A DNA stretch of 9,049 nucleotides from an uncultured Asticcacaulis sp. (lineage in GTDB: Bacteria; Pseudomonadota; Alphaproteobacteria; Caulobacterales; Caulobacteraceae), in contig CAMLLA010000152.1 of the NCBI GenBank assembly GCA_946480525.1, forward strand, positions 1-9,049, read 5' to 3'. Both the position numbers and the translations under genes were made by a program. Below, one piece after another: positions 1 to 5,304 of this stretch. The notes under the pieces are model-generated. The model was not told where the DNA came from. It saw nothing but the letters and a program-made list of their open reading frames with translations, and searched no databases. Each line of letters begins with the position of its first letter. The stretch's first letter is position 1.

Positions 1-379
1 GCAGGTCCATGGTCAGGACGCGGTGCGCGCCGGCGCGGGTGATCAGGTTGGCGACGAGCTTGGCCGAAATCGGTGTCCGGCCGCCCGTCTTGCGATCCTG
101 GCGGGCATAACCGAAATAGGGGATGACGGCCGTGATCCGCTTGGCCGAGGCGCGGGTCAGCGCGTCGATGCAGATCAGCAGTTCCATCAGGTTGTCATTG
201 GCCGGGAAGCTGGTCGACTGGATGACGAAGACGTCTTCGCCGCGCACGTTTTCATCGATGGTCACGAAGATTTCGTTGTCGAGGAAACGTTGCACGCGCG
301 CCTTGGTCAGCGGCATGTCGAGATAATCGCCTATGGCCTGACCGAGTGTGCGGTTGGAATTGGCGGCGAGCAGCTTCAT
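1..379 (-). CDS. prs: Ribose-phosphate pyrophosphokinase (PRPP synthase), N-terminal 126 residues, cut by window edge
   Basis: Cytosolic enzyme that makes 5-phosphoribosyl-1-diphosphate from ribose 5-phosphate and ATP, feeding purine, pyrimidine, histidine, tryptophan and NAD synthesis. Read from ATG 379 the frame is open to the window edge. The translation begins [10 protein letters not shown] and shows the family N-terminal landmarks: [20 protein letters not shown] at 32-51, VIQSTS at 53-58, NDNLMELL at 61-68 and [10 protein letters not shown] at 88-97, which contributes to ATP binding. The gene leaves the window at TMDL, just before the expected PRPP-synthase signature (DLHxxQIQGFF). The start is supported by an AGGGA Shine-Dalgarno at 389-393, nine bases upstream. 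It lies downstream of pgeF on the same strand, but a 159-base gap with its own promoter-like sequence and strong hairpins suggests separate control. Confidence 0.97.
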   Translation of the reverse strand, partial: MKLLAANSNRTLGQAIGDYLDMPLTKARVQRFLDNEIFVTIDENVRGEDVFVIQSTSFPANDNLMELLICIDALTRASAKRITAVIPYFGYARQDRKTGGRTPISAKLVANLITRAGAHRVLTMDL

Positions 380-388
380 TTTACTAAA

Positions 389-393
389 TCCCT
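389..393 (-). promoter_or_regulatory. Shine-Dalgarno of prs
   Basis: AGGGA on the minus strand, nine bases before the prs ATG at 379. It supports that start and lies immediately after the leader hairpins, so folding of the leader could affect access to it. Confidence 0.6.
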
Positions 394-400
394 AGAGCTT

Positions 401-484
401 CCAAACCGACAGGTTTGGCAAGGGCGACGCCCGCCCGAGCTTATGCGAGGAGCCCACGCGGCTCCTGAGCGCATAAAGCCGGGC
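401..484 (-). promoter_or_regulatory. Three hairpins in the prs 5' leader
   Basis: Three inverted repeats lie end to end between the prs promoter candidate and its ribosome binding site. (1) 401-407 with 412-418, a perfect 7-bp stem (CCAAACC/GGTTTGG) with a 4-base loop. (2) 422-425 with 429-432, GGGC/GCCC with a 3-base loop. (3) A long hairpin: TTATGCG 441-447 with CGCATAA 470-476, then AGGAGCC 448-454 with GGCTCCT 460-466, a 5-base loop, and a 3-base bulge at 467-469. At the DNA level the dyad extends outward through GCCCG 433-437 with CGGGC 480-484. On the prs strand none is followed by a U tract, so they do not look like simple terminators. Their function is unknown: mRNA stabiliser, cis-regulatory leader or small RNA are all possible. 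Confidence 0.55.
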
Positions 485-511
485 TTTTAGCAGGCGAAGC
501 TACAGGTTCAA
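484..511 (-). promoter_or_regulatory. Candidate housekeeping promoter of prs
   Basis: On the minus strand, TTGAACC (505-511), a 13-base spacer, then GCTAAAAG (484-491). This matches the Caulobacter sigma-73 pattern TTGACGS, 10-14 bases, GCTANAWC at 5 of 7 positions in the -35 and all but the last base of the -10. The predicted start of transcription is near 477, giving a leader of about 98 bases whose 5' end falls at the foot of the long hairpin 441-476. Confidence 0.5.
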
Positions 512-538
512 GGTTAAATTGTCATACGACTGAGAAAA

Positions 539-1315
539 TCATGCCCTGAGCATGATGCAGGAAATCAGCCGCCCATAATCTGGTTCACCGGTCAGGAAAG
601 CTCTGCGGTTGGAAAAGAAGAGCGACGCGTCGGCATGGGTGTCGTGGCCGGTCGTGGCGGCCAGAAGAACCCCGGCGCGCCTGACCCGCATCAGGCAGTA
701 GCCGGGCAGGTCGAACATGCGCTTGTCGGCTGAGGCGCCCGCAATGAAAAAGGCCGGGCTGTCGGGGTCGGCGTTCGCGAAGGTTTCGGCATAGTCGGCG
801 CCGACTTCATAGGAGGCCTGGGCGATGCAGGGACCTATGACGCAGCGGATTTCGTTGAGCTTCGCGCCCTTGGCCCGCATCAGGTCGAGTGTCGCTTCGA
901 TCATGCCGTGAAGCGCGCCTTTCCAGCCGGCATGACACGATCCGACGACGCGATTGACCGGATCGGCGAACAAGAGCGGTGCGCAGTCGGCGGACAGGGC
1001 CGACAGAATCAGGCCGGGCGTGGTGGTGACCAGGCCGTCTGCTTCCGGACGCTCCTCGGTCCAGGGGCCTGAGACGTCGCGGGCGATATTGGAATGGACC
1101 TGATAGAGACTGAGCAGGTGATCGGACGGACGGTCGAAGCTTGCCGCGACACGCCTGCGGTTTTCATCGACCGCTGCCGCGTCGTCCTTTGAGCCGAGGC
1201 CGATGTTCAGGCTGTCGTAGATGCCGGTCGAGACGCCGCCGCGGCGGGTGAAAAAGCCATGTTGGATGCCCGACAGATCGAGCAGCGGATGGAGAATGCG
1301 CGGGGGCAGAGTCAT
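539..1315 (-). CDS. pgeF: PgeF/YfiH family multicopper polyphenol oxidase-like (laccase-domain) protein
   Basis: A 258-residue member of the YfiH/DUF152 (Cu-oxidase_4) family. E. coli YfiH is known as PgeF, a peptidoglycan editing factor that prevents misplacement of serine in the stem peptide; other members cleave purine nucleosides. The family zinc/active-site triad is visible: His74 in QVHS, Cys111 in SADCAP and His128 in SCHAGWKGALHG. The C-terminal RRAFLTGEPDYGRLISCIML corresponds to the usual RR-TG-R end. ATG 1315 is chosen (protein starts MTLPPRI) with a modest AGG about ten bases upstream. An in-frame TTG at 1345 lies inside the palindromic element and would add ten unconserved residues. 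It follows the MidA-type methyltransferase by 87 bases on the same strand. I am confident of the family but less so of the substrate in this organism. Confidence 0.93.
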   Translation of the reverse strand: MTLPPRILHPLLDLSGIQHGFFTRRGGVSTGIYDSLNIGLGSKDDAAAVDENRRRVAASFDRPSDHLLSLYQVHSNIARDVSGPWTEERPEADGLVTTTPGLILSALSADCAPLLFADPVNRVVGSCHAGWKGALHGMIEATLDLMRAKGAKLNEIRCVIGPCIAQASYEVGADYAETFANADPDSPAFFIAGASADKRMFDLPGYCLMRVRRAGVLLAATTGHDTHADASLFFSNRRAFLTGEPDYGRLISCIMLRA

Positions 1316-1328
1316 GTTGGCACCTGTC

Positions 1329-1403
1329 AAAGGCCCCCTCCCCAACGCGCGGTGGGGAGGGGGACCGCATGAAGCGAAGCTGAGATGCGGTGGTGGGGCC
1401 TTT
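1329..1403. repeat. GC-rich nested palindromic intergenic element (REP-like)
   Basis: This fills almost the whole gap between the methyltransferase and pgeF. The outer arms AAAGGCCCC (1329-1337) and GGGGCCTTT (1395-1403) are complementary. Inside lie two perfect hairpins: CCCCCTCCCC 1334-1343 with GGGGAGGGGG 1354-1363 (10 bp, 10-base loop containing CGCGCG), and ACCGCAT 1364-1370 with ATGCGGT 1385-1391 (7 bp, with a smaller AGC/GCT-type stem in the loop). The outer arm shares bases with the 10-bp stem, so two alternative folds or a three-way junction are possible. The right arm touches the methyltransferase stop codon (1403-1405). Form and base content resemble palindromic repeats that I recall from intergenic regions of Caulobacterales and relatives. 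Only one copy is in this window, so its repeat nature is inferred. It may also work as a terminator or mRNA-end stabiliser. Confidence 0.6.
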
Positions 1404-2473
1404 TACGAGTCTGCGTCTGACGCTTCAAGCCCGATCAACGGAATTGACGGCGGATAGGCGACGGCGAGAACCTTGAACAGTTCGCCCATCTGATCGGGCG
1501 CGATCAGACGGTCGTATTGGCGCTGGAGTTTGTTGGCCTGCGTCGGGTTGGAGGCTTTAAGCGCTTCCAGCCGCGCGGCGATGCCCATGGCTTGAAGGAA
1601 GGCCGCCTGGGTTGCGATGCGCGATGTCGCGACGCCAGTGGGTGCCGCGGTTGCCGCTACGGTGGGAAAGTCCGCCCAGACGGTCAGATCGTGTTCGCCG
1701 GGGGCTTCGAGCGGATCGTGTTTCTGGTGACGGTAGAGGGCCTGCAGTGTGTCGCCGGGTTCCGGGCGTGCCGGGCCATAGTCGACCAGCAGGGCGCCGC
1801 CACTCGTCCCCTTCAGCTTGTCGCACAGGCTGCGGGTAAAGCGGACCTGTTCCGGGCTGTACTCAAAAAGATCGCCATCACTATAATTGTCAATTTTCGG
1901 AAGTTGAGACATCTCCGACGCCAGGCCGAACACAAGCTTGCCGTCGCGTACGCCGACCAGTCGTTCGTGCCAGTTGCCGTCAACGCGGACATACTGACGT
2001 GCGGGCAGGCAATCGAGGACCTCGTTGGCGACGATGATCAGAGGCAGGTCGTCTGGCAGGGCTTCGGCGTTCGGCAGGAAATCAGCGCCTGGAATGACTG
2101 CGGCCTGACGGTCGCGCAGGATGGGTGAGGGGTCGATCATCGTCACCTGGGCAGCGTCTCTAAGCCCGGGTACGCGCGTGGCGACGCGCAGGATGTCGCT
2201 CATCAGCGTGCCGTCGCCGCCGCCGATTTCAACCAGCCGGAAGGACCTCGGTGAGCCCATCGCTGTCCAGGTCTCGGCGACCCAAACGCCGATCATTTCG
2301 CCGAACATCTGCGACACCATGGGCGCGGTGATGAAATCACCGTCCGCGCCGAGCGCAGGCCGCTTCATGTAATACCCGTCGATGGGATCAAGCAGGCAGC
2401 GCGCCATGTAATCAGCGACGCTGATCGGACCTTCCAGCGTGATCTCTTCGACCAGCCTTTGCTTCAGAGACAA
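1403..2473 (-). CDS. SAM-dependent methyltransferase, MidA/NDUFAF7 family (DUF185)
   Basis: A 356-residue protein of the MidA/NDUFAF7 family. The mitochondrial member methylates an arginine of the complex I subunit NDUFS2 and is needed for complex I assembly, so a role in NADH dehydrogenase maturation is likely here (inferred from the family). Visible features are the N-terminal ISVADYMARCLLDPIDGYY (17-35), the family motif GDFITAP (45-51), the SAM-binding glycine loop VEIGGGDGTL (81-90) and a later VANEVLDCLP segment. The start is TTG 2473. In the same frame upstream I find only a CTG before a stop at 2492-2494, and the next ATG would remove the conserved N-terminus. TTG begins two bases after the lgt stop, with no clear Shine-Dalgarno, which suggests translational coupling to lgt. 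Confidence 0.93.
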   Translation of the reverse strand: MSLKQRLVEEITLEGPISVADYMARCLLDPIDGYYMKRPALGADGDFITAPMVSQMFGEMIGVWVAETWTAMGSPRSFRLVEIGGGDGTLMSDILRVATRVPGLRDAAQVTMIDPSPILRDRQAAVIPGADFLPNAEALPDDLPLIIVANEVLDCLPARQYVRVDGNWHERLVGVRDGKLVFGLASEMSQLPKIDNYSDGDLFEYSPEQVRFTRSLCDKLKGTSGGALLVDYGPARPEPGDTLQALYRHQKHDPLEAPGEHDLTVWADFPTVAATAAPTGVATSRIATQAAFLQAMGIAARLEALKASNPTQANKLQRQYDRLIAPDQMGELFKVLAVAYPPSIPLIGLEASDADS

Positions 2474-2475
2474 GG

Positions 2476-3399
2476 TCAGGCCGCCGTACCGTTATCGGCT
2501 GGCGGAGCGTCTTCGTCCGTCACGGCAACGACAGGCTCCGGCTCCGGCGTCGGCGTCGTGTGCGCCCGCCAGACCAGCCAGGCGCCTGCCGCGACCATGG
2601 GCAGGGAGAGGAGCGTACCCATGGTGATGACTTCCTTGAAGAAAGGCAGCATCTGGGCGTCCGGATTGCGCACGCTTTCGAGCAGGATGCGGATGATGCC
2701 GTAGCCCGCGATAAAAACGCCCATGACCATGCCGGGCTTGTGCAGCTTCTTCAGACGGAAGGCCAGGAACCAGGCAAGCGCAAACAGCAGCAGGCCTTCA
2801 CCGAAGGCTTCGTAGAGCTGGCTGGGGTGGCGGGGAACGTCGCCGGCCGGGCAATAGCCGAATTGTTTGGTGATGTACTTGTTGCAGAATACCATGCCCC
2901 ATGGCGCGTCGGTCGTCCGGCCCCAGAGCTCTCCGTTGATGAAGTTGGCTATGCGGCCGAGCAGCAGGCCGATCGGCGCCGCCATGGCCATCAGGTCGCC
3001 GAGATTAAGCATCCGTGGCAGGGTGAAACCATTGGCACGGCTCCACAGTATGGTCGCGATGACCACGCCGGCAAAACCGCCATGGAACGACATGCCGCCG
3101 TTCCAGATTTGCAGGACCTCTAACGGCTTCGTCCAGATCAGAGAGGCGTCATAGGCCAGGACGTAGCCGATCCGTCCGCCGAGGATCACGCCGCCCGTCA
3201 GCCACAGGATCAGATCGTCGAGCTGGTCGGGTGTAACGGGCGCCTTGCCATTCGGCCACAGCTCGGCCTTGCGCAGAAGCTTGCCGGCATAGAGCCAGCC
3301 GAGCACGATGCCGGCGACGTAGGCGAGCGCGTACCAGCGTATGGCAAGGGGTCCGAGGTGGACAATAACCGGATCAATGTCCGGCAAGCGCAGTGTCAT
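2476..3399 (-). CDS. lgt: Phosphatidylglycerol--prolipoprotein diacylglyceryl transferase
   Basis: Inner-membrane enzyme that transfers diacylglycerol from phosphatidylglycerol to the lipobox cysteine of prolipoproteins, the first step of lipoprotein maturation. The protein has 307 residues from ATG 3399 and several hydrophobic segments (about 12-35, 63-83, 108-120, 133-150, 201-214, 223-240, 260-278). The Lgt signature GRIANFINGELWG is at 148-160. Other conserved motifs are GGMSFHGGFAG (101-111, with His106), RHPSQLYEA (190-198) and GYGIIRILLESVRNPD near 232-247. The C-terminal tail from about 281 is Pro/Glu/Asp-rich and looks disordered. ATG 3399 is chosen because Lgt proteins normally begin shortly before the first membrane segment; in-frame starts at 3447 and 3492 lack a ribosome site and add basic residues that overlap the operator-like dyad. 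It is the first gene of the leftward cluster, followed closely by the methyltransferase. Confidence 0.96.
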   Translation of the reverse strand: MTLRLPDIDPVIVHLGPLAIRWYALAYVAGIVLGWLYAGKLLRKAELWPNGKAPVTPDQLDDLILWLTGGVILGGRIGYVLAYDASLIWTKPLEVLQIWNGGMSFHGGFAGVVIATILWSRANGFTLPRMLNLGDLMAMAAPIGLLLGRIANFINGELWGRTTDAPWGMVFCNKYITKQFGYCPAGDVPRHPSQLYEAFGEGLLLFALAWFLAFRLKKLHKPGMVMGVFIAGYGIIRILLESVRNPDAQMLPFFKEVITMGTLLSLPMVAAGAWLVWRAHTTPTPEPEPVVAVTDEDAPPADNGTAA

Positions 3400-3445
3400 G
3401 ATGCCCCGGTCTCCACGTTTAGGCTGTGGCGTTTTTATCAACTTC

Positions 3446-3467
3446 ATTTGTCGGCGTCGCGACAAAT
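3446..3467. promoter_or_regulatory. Operator-like inverted repeat between lgt and ubiK
   Basis: A perfect 8-bp inverted repeat, ATTTGTCG (3446-3453) and CGACAAAT (3460-3467), with a 6-base spacer. It lies 47 bases upstream of the lgt start and about 34 bases upstream of the ubiK -35 candidate. The spacing of the arms suits a dimeric helix-turn-helix regulator. It could equally form a small hairpin in the lgt leader. No regulator is identified from the sequence. Confidence 0.4.
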
Positions 3468-3500
3468 TCGCGCTGACGCCGGCAAGAATCATGAAAAACT

Positions 3501-3528
3501 TTGTTGCACACGCGATATGGCCTATAAG
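3501..3528 (+). promoter_or_regulatory. Candidate promoter of the ubiK-ybjN-like-proC operon
   Basis: TTGTTGC (3501-3507), a 13-base spacer and CCTATAAG (3521-3528), which contains TATAAG. Both boxes resemble the Caulobacter housekeeping pattern, each matching at 5 of 7 fixed positions. Transcription would start near 3535, giving a short leader of about 42 bases before ubiK. On the opposite strand TATAAT is present at 3531-3536 and might serve lgt, but I find no good -35 for it. Confidence 0.4.
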
Positions 3529-3565
3529 ACATTATATTGAAAGCGTGTGACGAAAAGCGTCCGGT

Positions 3566-3570
3566 GGGAG
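3566..3570 (+). promoter_or_regulatory. Shine-Dalgarno deciding the ubiK start
   Basis: GGGAG six bases before ATG 3577. This favours 3577 over the in-frame GTG at 3547, which has no ribosome site and would add ten residues not expected in the family. Confidence 0.65.
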
Positions 3571-3576
3571 ATTGCC

Positions 3577-3834
3577 ATGCAAAGCCAGCATCCGTTCTTT
3601 GATGAGATGGCGAAACTGACGACTTCGGCGATGGGCCTGGCCCAGGCCGCCGGCGACGAAGCCAAGGCGGCGTTTCGCGCCCAGGCCGATCGTTTCGTGG
3701 CGGACATGGATCTGGTGCGCCGTGACGAACTGGATGCGCTGAAGGCCGAAATGACTGCGCTGCGCGAGGAAATCGCCGCGCTTAAAGGGACAAAGACGGC
3801 GAAGGCCAAAGCTGCCTCCGATCCGTCCATCTAA
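3577..3834 (+). CDS. ubiK: Ubiquinone biosynthesis accessory factor UbiK (BMFP/YqiC family)
   Basis: A small 85-residue protein of the BMFP/DUF526 family. In E. coli UbiK (YqiC) binds UbiJ and helps the soluble Ubi complex make ubiquinone under aerobic conditions; Brucella BMFP and Salmonella YqiC have membrane-fusogenic or virulence-linked activity. The N-terminal half (about 5-40) is an amphipathic, alanine-rich helix. Residues about 46-70, beginning at the family motif DLVRRDELDALKAEM, form a C-terminal coiled coil, and a short Lys/Ala-rich tail follows. The length is typical. It is the first gene of a plus-strand operon with the YbjN-like gene (13-base gap) and proC. Confidence 0.85.
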   Translation: MQSQHPFFDEMAKLTTSAMGLAQAAGDEAKAAFRAQADRFVADMDLVRRDELDALKAEMTALREEIAALKGTKTAKAKAASDPSI

Positions 3835-3847
3835 GACAGAGACAAAA

Positions 3848-4414
3848 ATGAACACCCCCCAGGCCTATGACAGCGATGCCGCCTTCGACCCGCTCGACAT
3901 GGTGGAATCCATCCTCGCCGAGGAAGGCCTAGAGTTTGAACGCACGCCGGAAGGCGATCTCGGGTTCGCCCTGAGCGGCGACTGGCGCACCTATGAGATG
4001 TGGTTTTCATGGCGTCCGGAAGGCGAGTGCCTGCAACTGTGCTGCTCGCTCGACGTCGAAACCGGCGCAGGCCGGGCGCTGACGCCTGACCGCCTGCCGG
4101 GCCTTTACGAACTGCTGGCGCTGGTCAACCAACACGTATGGTTCGGTCATTTCGAAGTGTTCCGCGATACCGAGGCGGAAACGACCGCCGGAGCGGAAAA
4201 GATCGGCATGGGCGCCTACGACATCGTCTTCCGTCACACGGTCGCGCTCAATCCGATCGAGCGCGCCTCGGTCACCTCTAGCGCGCACATGATCAACAGT
4301 GCCGCCGAAGCGGTCGACCGTTTCTATCCGGCCTTCGATTTCTGGTTCAAGGGGGTCGAAACGGCTCGCGACGCATTTGCTGCGTGCCTGTTCGAAACGC
4401 GGGGCGAAGCCTGA
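3848..4414 (+). CDS. YbjN domain-containing protein of unknown function
   Basis: A 188-residue soluble protein. The sequence is typical of the YbjN (putative sensory transduction regulator) family, which has a fold like type III secretion chaperones: an N-terminal helix (DPLDMVESILAEEGLEFERT, about 15-34), a strand-rich core with WRTYEMWFSWRPEGECLQLCCSLDV, and a helix containing LYELLALVNQHVWFGHFEVF. E. coli YbjN has been linked to stress tolerance and motility, but the biochemical role is not established and I assign none here. It lies 13 bases after ubiK and its TGA (4412-4414) is two bases before the proC ATG, so the three genes are probably cotranscribed. No signal peptide or membrane segment is seen. 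Confidence 0.82.
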   Translation: MNTPQAYDSDAAFDPLDMVESILAEEGLEFERTPEGDLGFALSGDWRTYEMWFSWRPEGECLQLCCSLDVETGAGRALTPDRLPGLYELLALVNQHVWFGHFEVFRDTEAETTAGAEKIGMGAYDIVFRHTVALNPIERASVTSSAHMINSAAEAVDRFYPAFDFWFKGVETARDAFAACLFETRGEA

Positions 4415-4416
4415 GC

Positions 4417-5217
4417 ATGTTGCCAAAACCTATTCTGCTTATTGGCGCCGGGGCGCTGGGATCTTCCATGCTCAAGGGCATGCGGATCGGTGGTCACGCA
4501 AAGCCGTCTGACCTGATGATTCTGGACCTGAAGCCGGGTGACGAGGCGCAAGGGTGGGCGGCGGACGGCGCATTGCTGAACCCGCAGCCGGATCAATGGA
4601 AGGCGGCTGGCACTGTCATCCTGGCGGTCAAGCCCCAGGGCTGGCATGCGGTGGCGCAAATCTTGCGCGGAAATCTGAACCCCGATGCGGTGCTGGTGTC
4701 GGTCATGGCCGGCGTACAGATTTCATCGCTTCAGCAAGCTTTTGAAGGGCATGCGCTCGCGCGCGTCATGCCGACCACCGGCGTTGCGACCGGCAAGGGC
4801 GTGGCGAGTATTTATGCCGATGGACCCAAGGCCCTTGAGGCGGCGTGCGGTCTTTTCGAGCCGATGGCGTCGACGGTTGTGCTCAAGGAAGAAGGCCTGA
4901 TGGATTCCGCTACGGCGGTTTCCGGTTCGGGGCCCGCCTATGTTTATGCTTTTGTCCGGGCGCTGGAAAAGGCCGGCCGGGCGACCGGTCTGTCCTATGG
5001 CCACGCACGTGACCTGGCGCGCGGGACGTTGATCTCCGCAGCGCGTCTTCTGGACACGACCGGCGAAGAACCAGACGACCTTATTCGCAAGGTCGCCTCT
5101 CCCGGTGGTACGACCGAAGCAGCGTTGAACGTCCTGTGCGCGCCGGGCAACGGCCTGGACGAGCTGATCCTGGAAGCCGTCCAGGCGGCGCACAAACGTT
5201 CTAAAGAGCTTGGGTGA
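4417..5217 (+). CDS. proC: Pyrroline-5-carboxylate reductase
   Basis: Cytosolic NAD(P)H-dependent enzyme for the last step of proline synthesis, reducing 1-pyrroline-5-carboxylate to L-proline. The protein has 266 residues. The Rossmann glycine motif GAGALGSSML is at 10-19, the conserved VKPQ at 71-74, AVSGSGPAYVYAF at 167-179 and the C-terminal signature SPGGTTEAALNVL at 228-240. The segment usually reading MPNTP is MPTTG at 118-122, a change in a well conserved loop. ATG 4417 fits the family N-terminus; an in-frame GTG at 4384 lies inside the YbjN-like gene. Translation is probably coupled to the upstream gene (two bases between stop and start). Confidence 0.95.
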   Translation: MLPKPILLIGAGALGSSMLKGMRIGGHAKPSDLMILDLKPGDEAQGWAADGALLNPQPDQWKAAGTVILAVKPQGWHAVAQILRGNLNPDAVLVSVMAGVQISSLQQAFEGHALARVMPTTGVATGKGVASIYADGPKALEAACGLFEPMASTVVLKEEGLMDSATAVSGSGPAYVYAFVRALEKAGRATGLSYGHARDLARGTLISAARLLDTTGEEPDDLIRKVASPGGTTEAALNVLCAPGNGLDELILEAVQAAHKRSKELG

Positions 5218-5252
5218 AGGGGCCGTCGGACCCTTCCTCTTTCGGGCATTTT

Positions 5253-5281
5253 TTCAGAAAACCGCTACGCACTTTTCTGAA
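5253..5281. terminator. Symmetric hairpin between convergent proC and phytase
   Basis: TTCAGAAAA (5253-5261) and TTTTCTGAA (5273-5281) form a perfect 9-bp inverted repeat with an 11-base loop. GCA/TGC pairs (5246-5248, 5282-5284) extend it past a 4-base T bulge. It sits in the gap between two convergent genes. The T-rich and A-rich arms could serve transcription from both sides, but there is no GC-rich stem plus T tract of the classical kind. A weak AAGGG/CCCTT stem also lies just after proC. Confidence 0.4.
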
Positions 5282-5304
5282 TGCGCTCGCCCCGCTGGAG
5301 GCTC

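Noticed and set aside
433..484. Possible tRNA or tRNA-like gene
   Set aside because: It is a single long hairpin of about 52 bases. There is no acceptor, D or T-psi-C arm arrangement and no GTTCRANNC-type box.
23..490. A 155-codon plus-strand open frame near the left edge
   Set aside because: It is antisense to prs and runs through the prs leader hairpins. The minus-strand translation matches PRPP synthase throughout.
1517..2128. A 203-codon plus-strand open frame
   Set aside because: It lies wholly antisense to the MidA-type methyltransferase and has no domain-like sequence.
2560..3123. A 187-codon plus-strand open frame
   Set aside because: It is antisense to lgt, whose signature motifs are intact.
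3400..3492. Longer lgt N-terminus from 3447 or 3492
   Set aside because: The added residues are basic and unlike Lgt N-termini, neither start has a ribosome site, and the region contains an operator-like dyad.
5217..5236. AAGGG/CCCTT stem after proC as a rho-independent terminator
   Set aside because: The stem is only five pairs, the inner bases would close a loop that is too tight, and no T tract follows, so it is weaker than the 5253-5281 hairpin.
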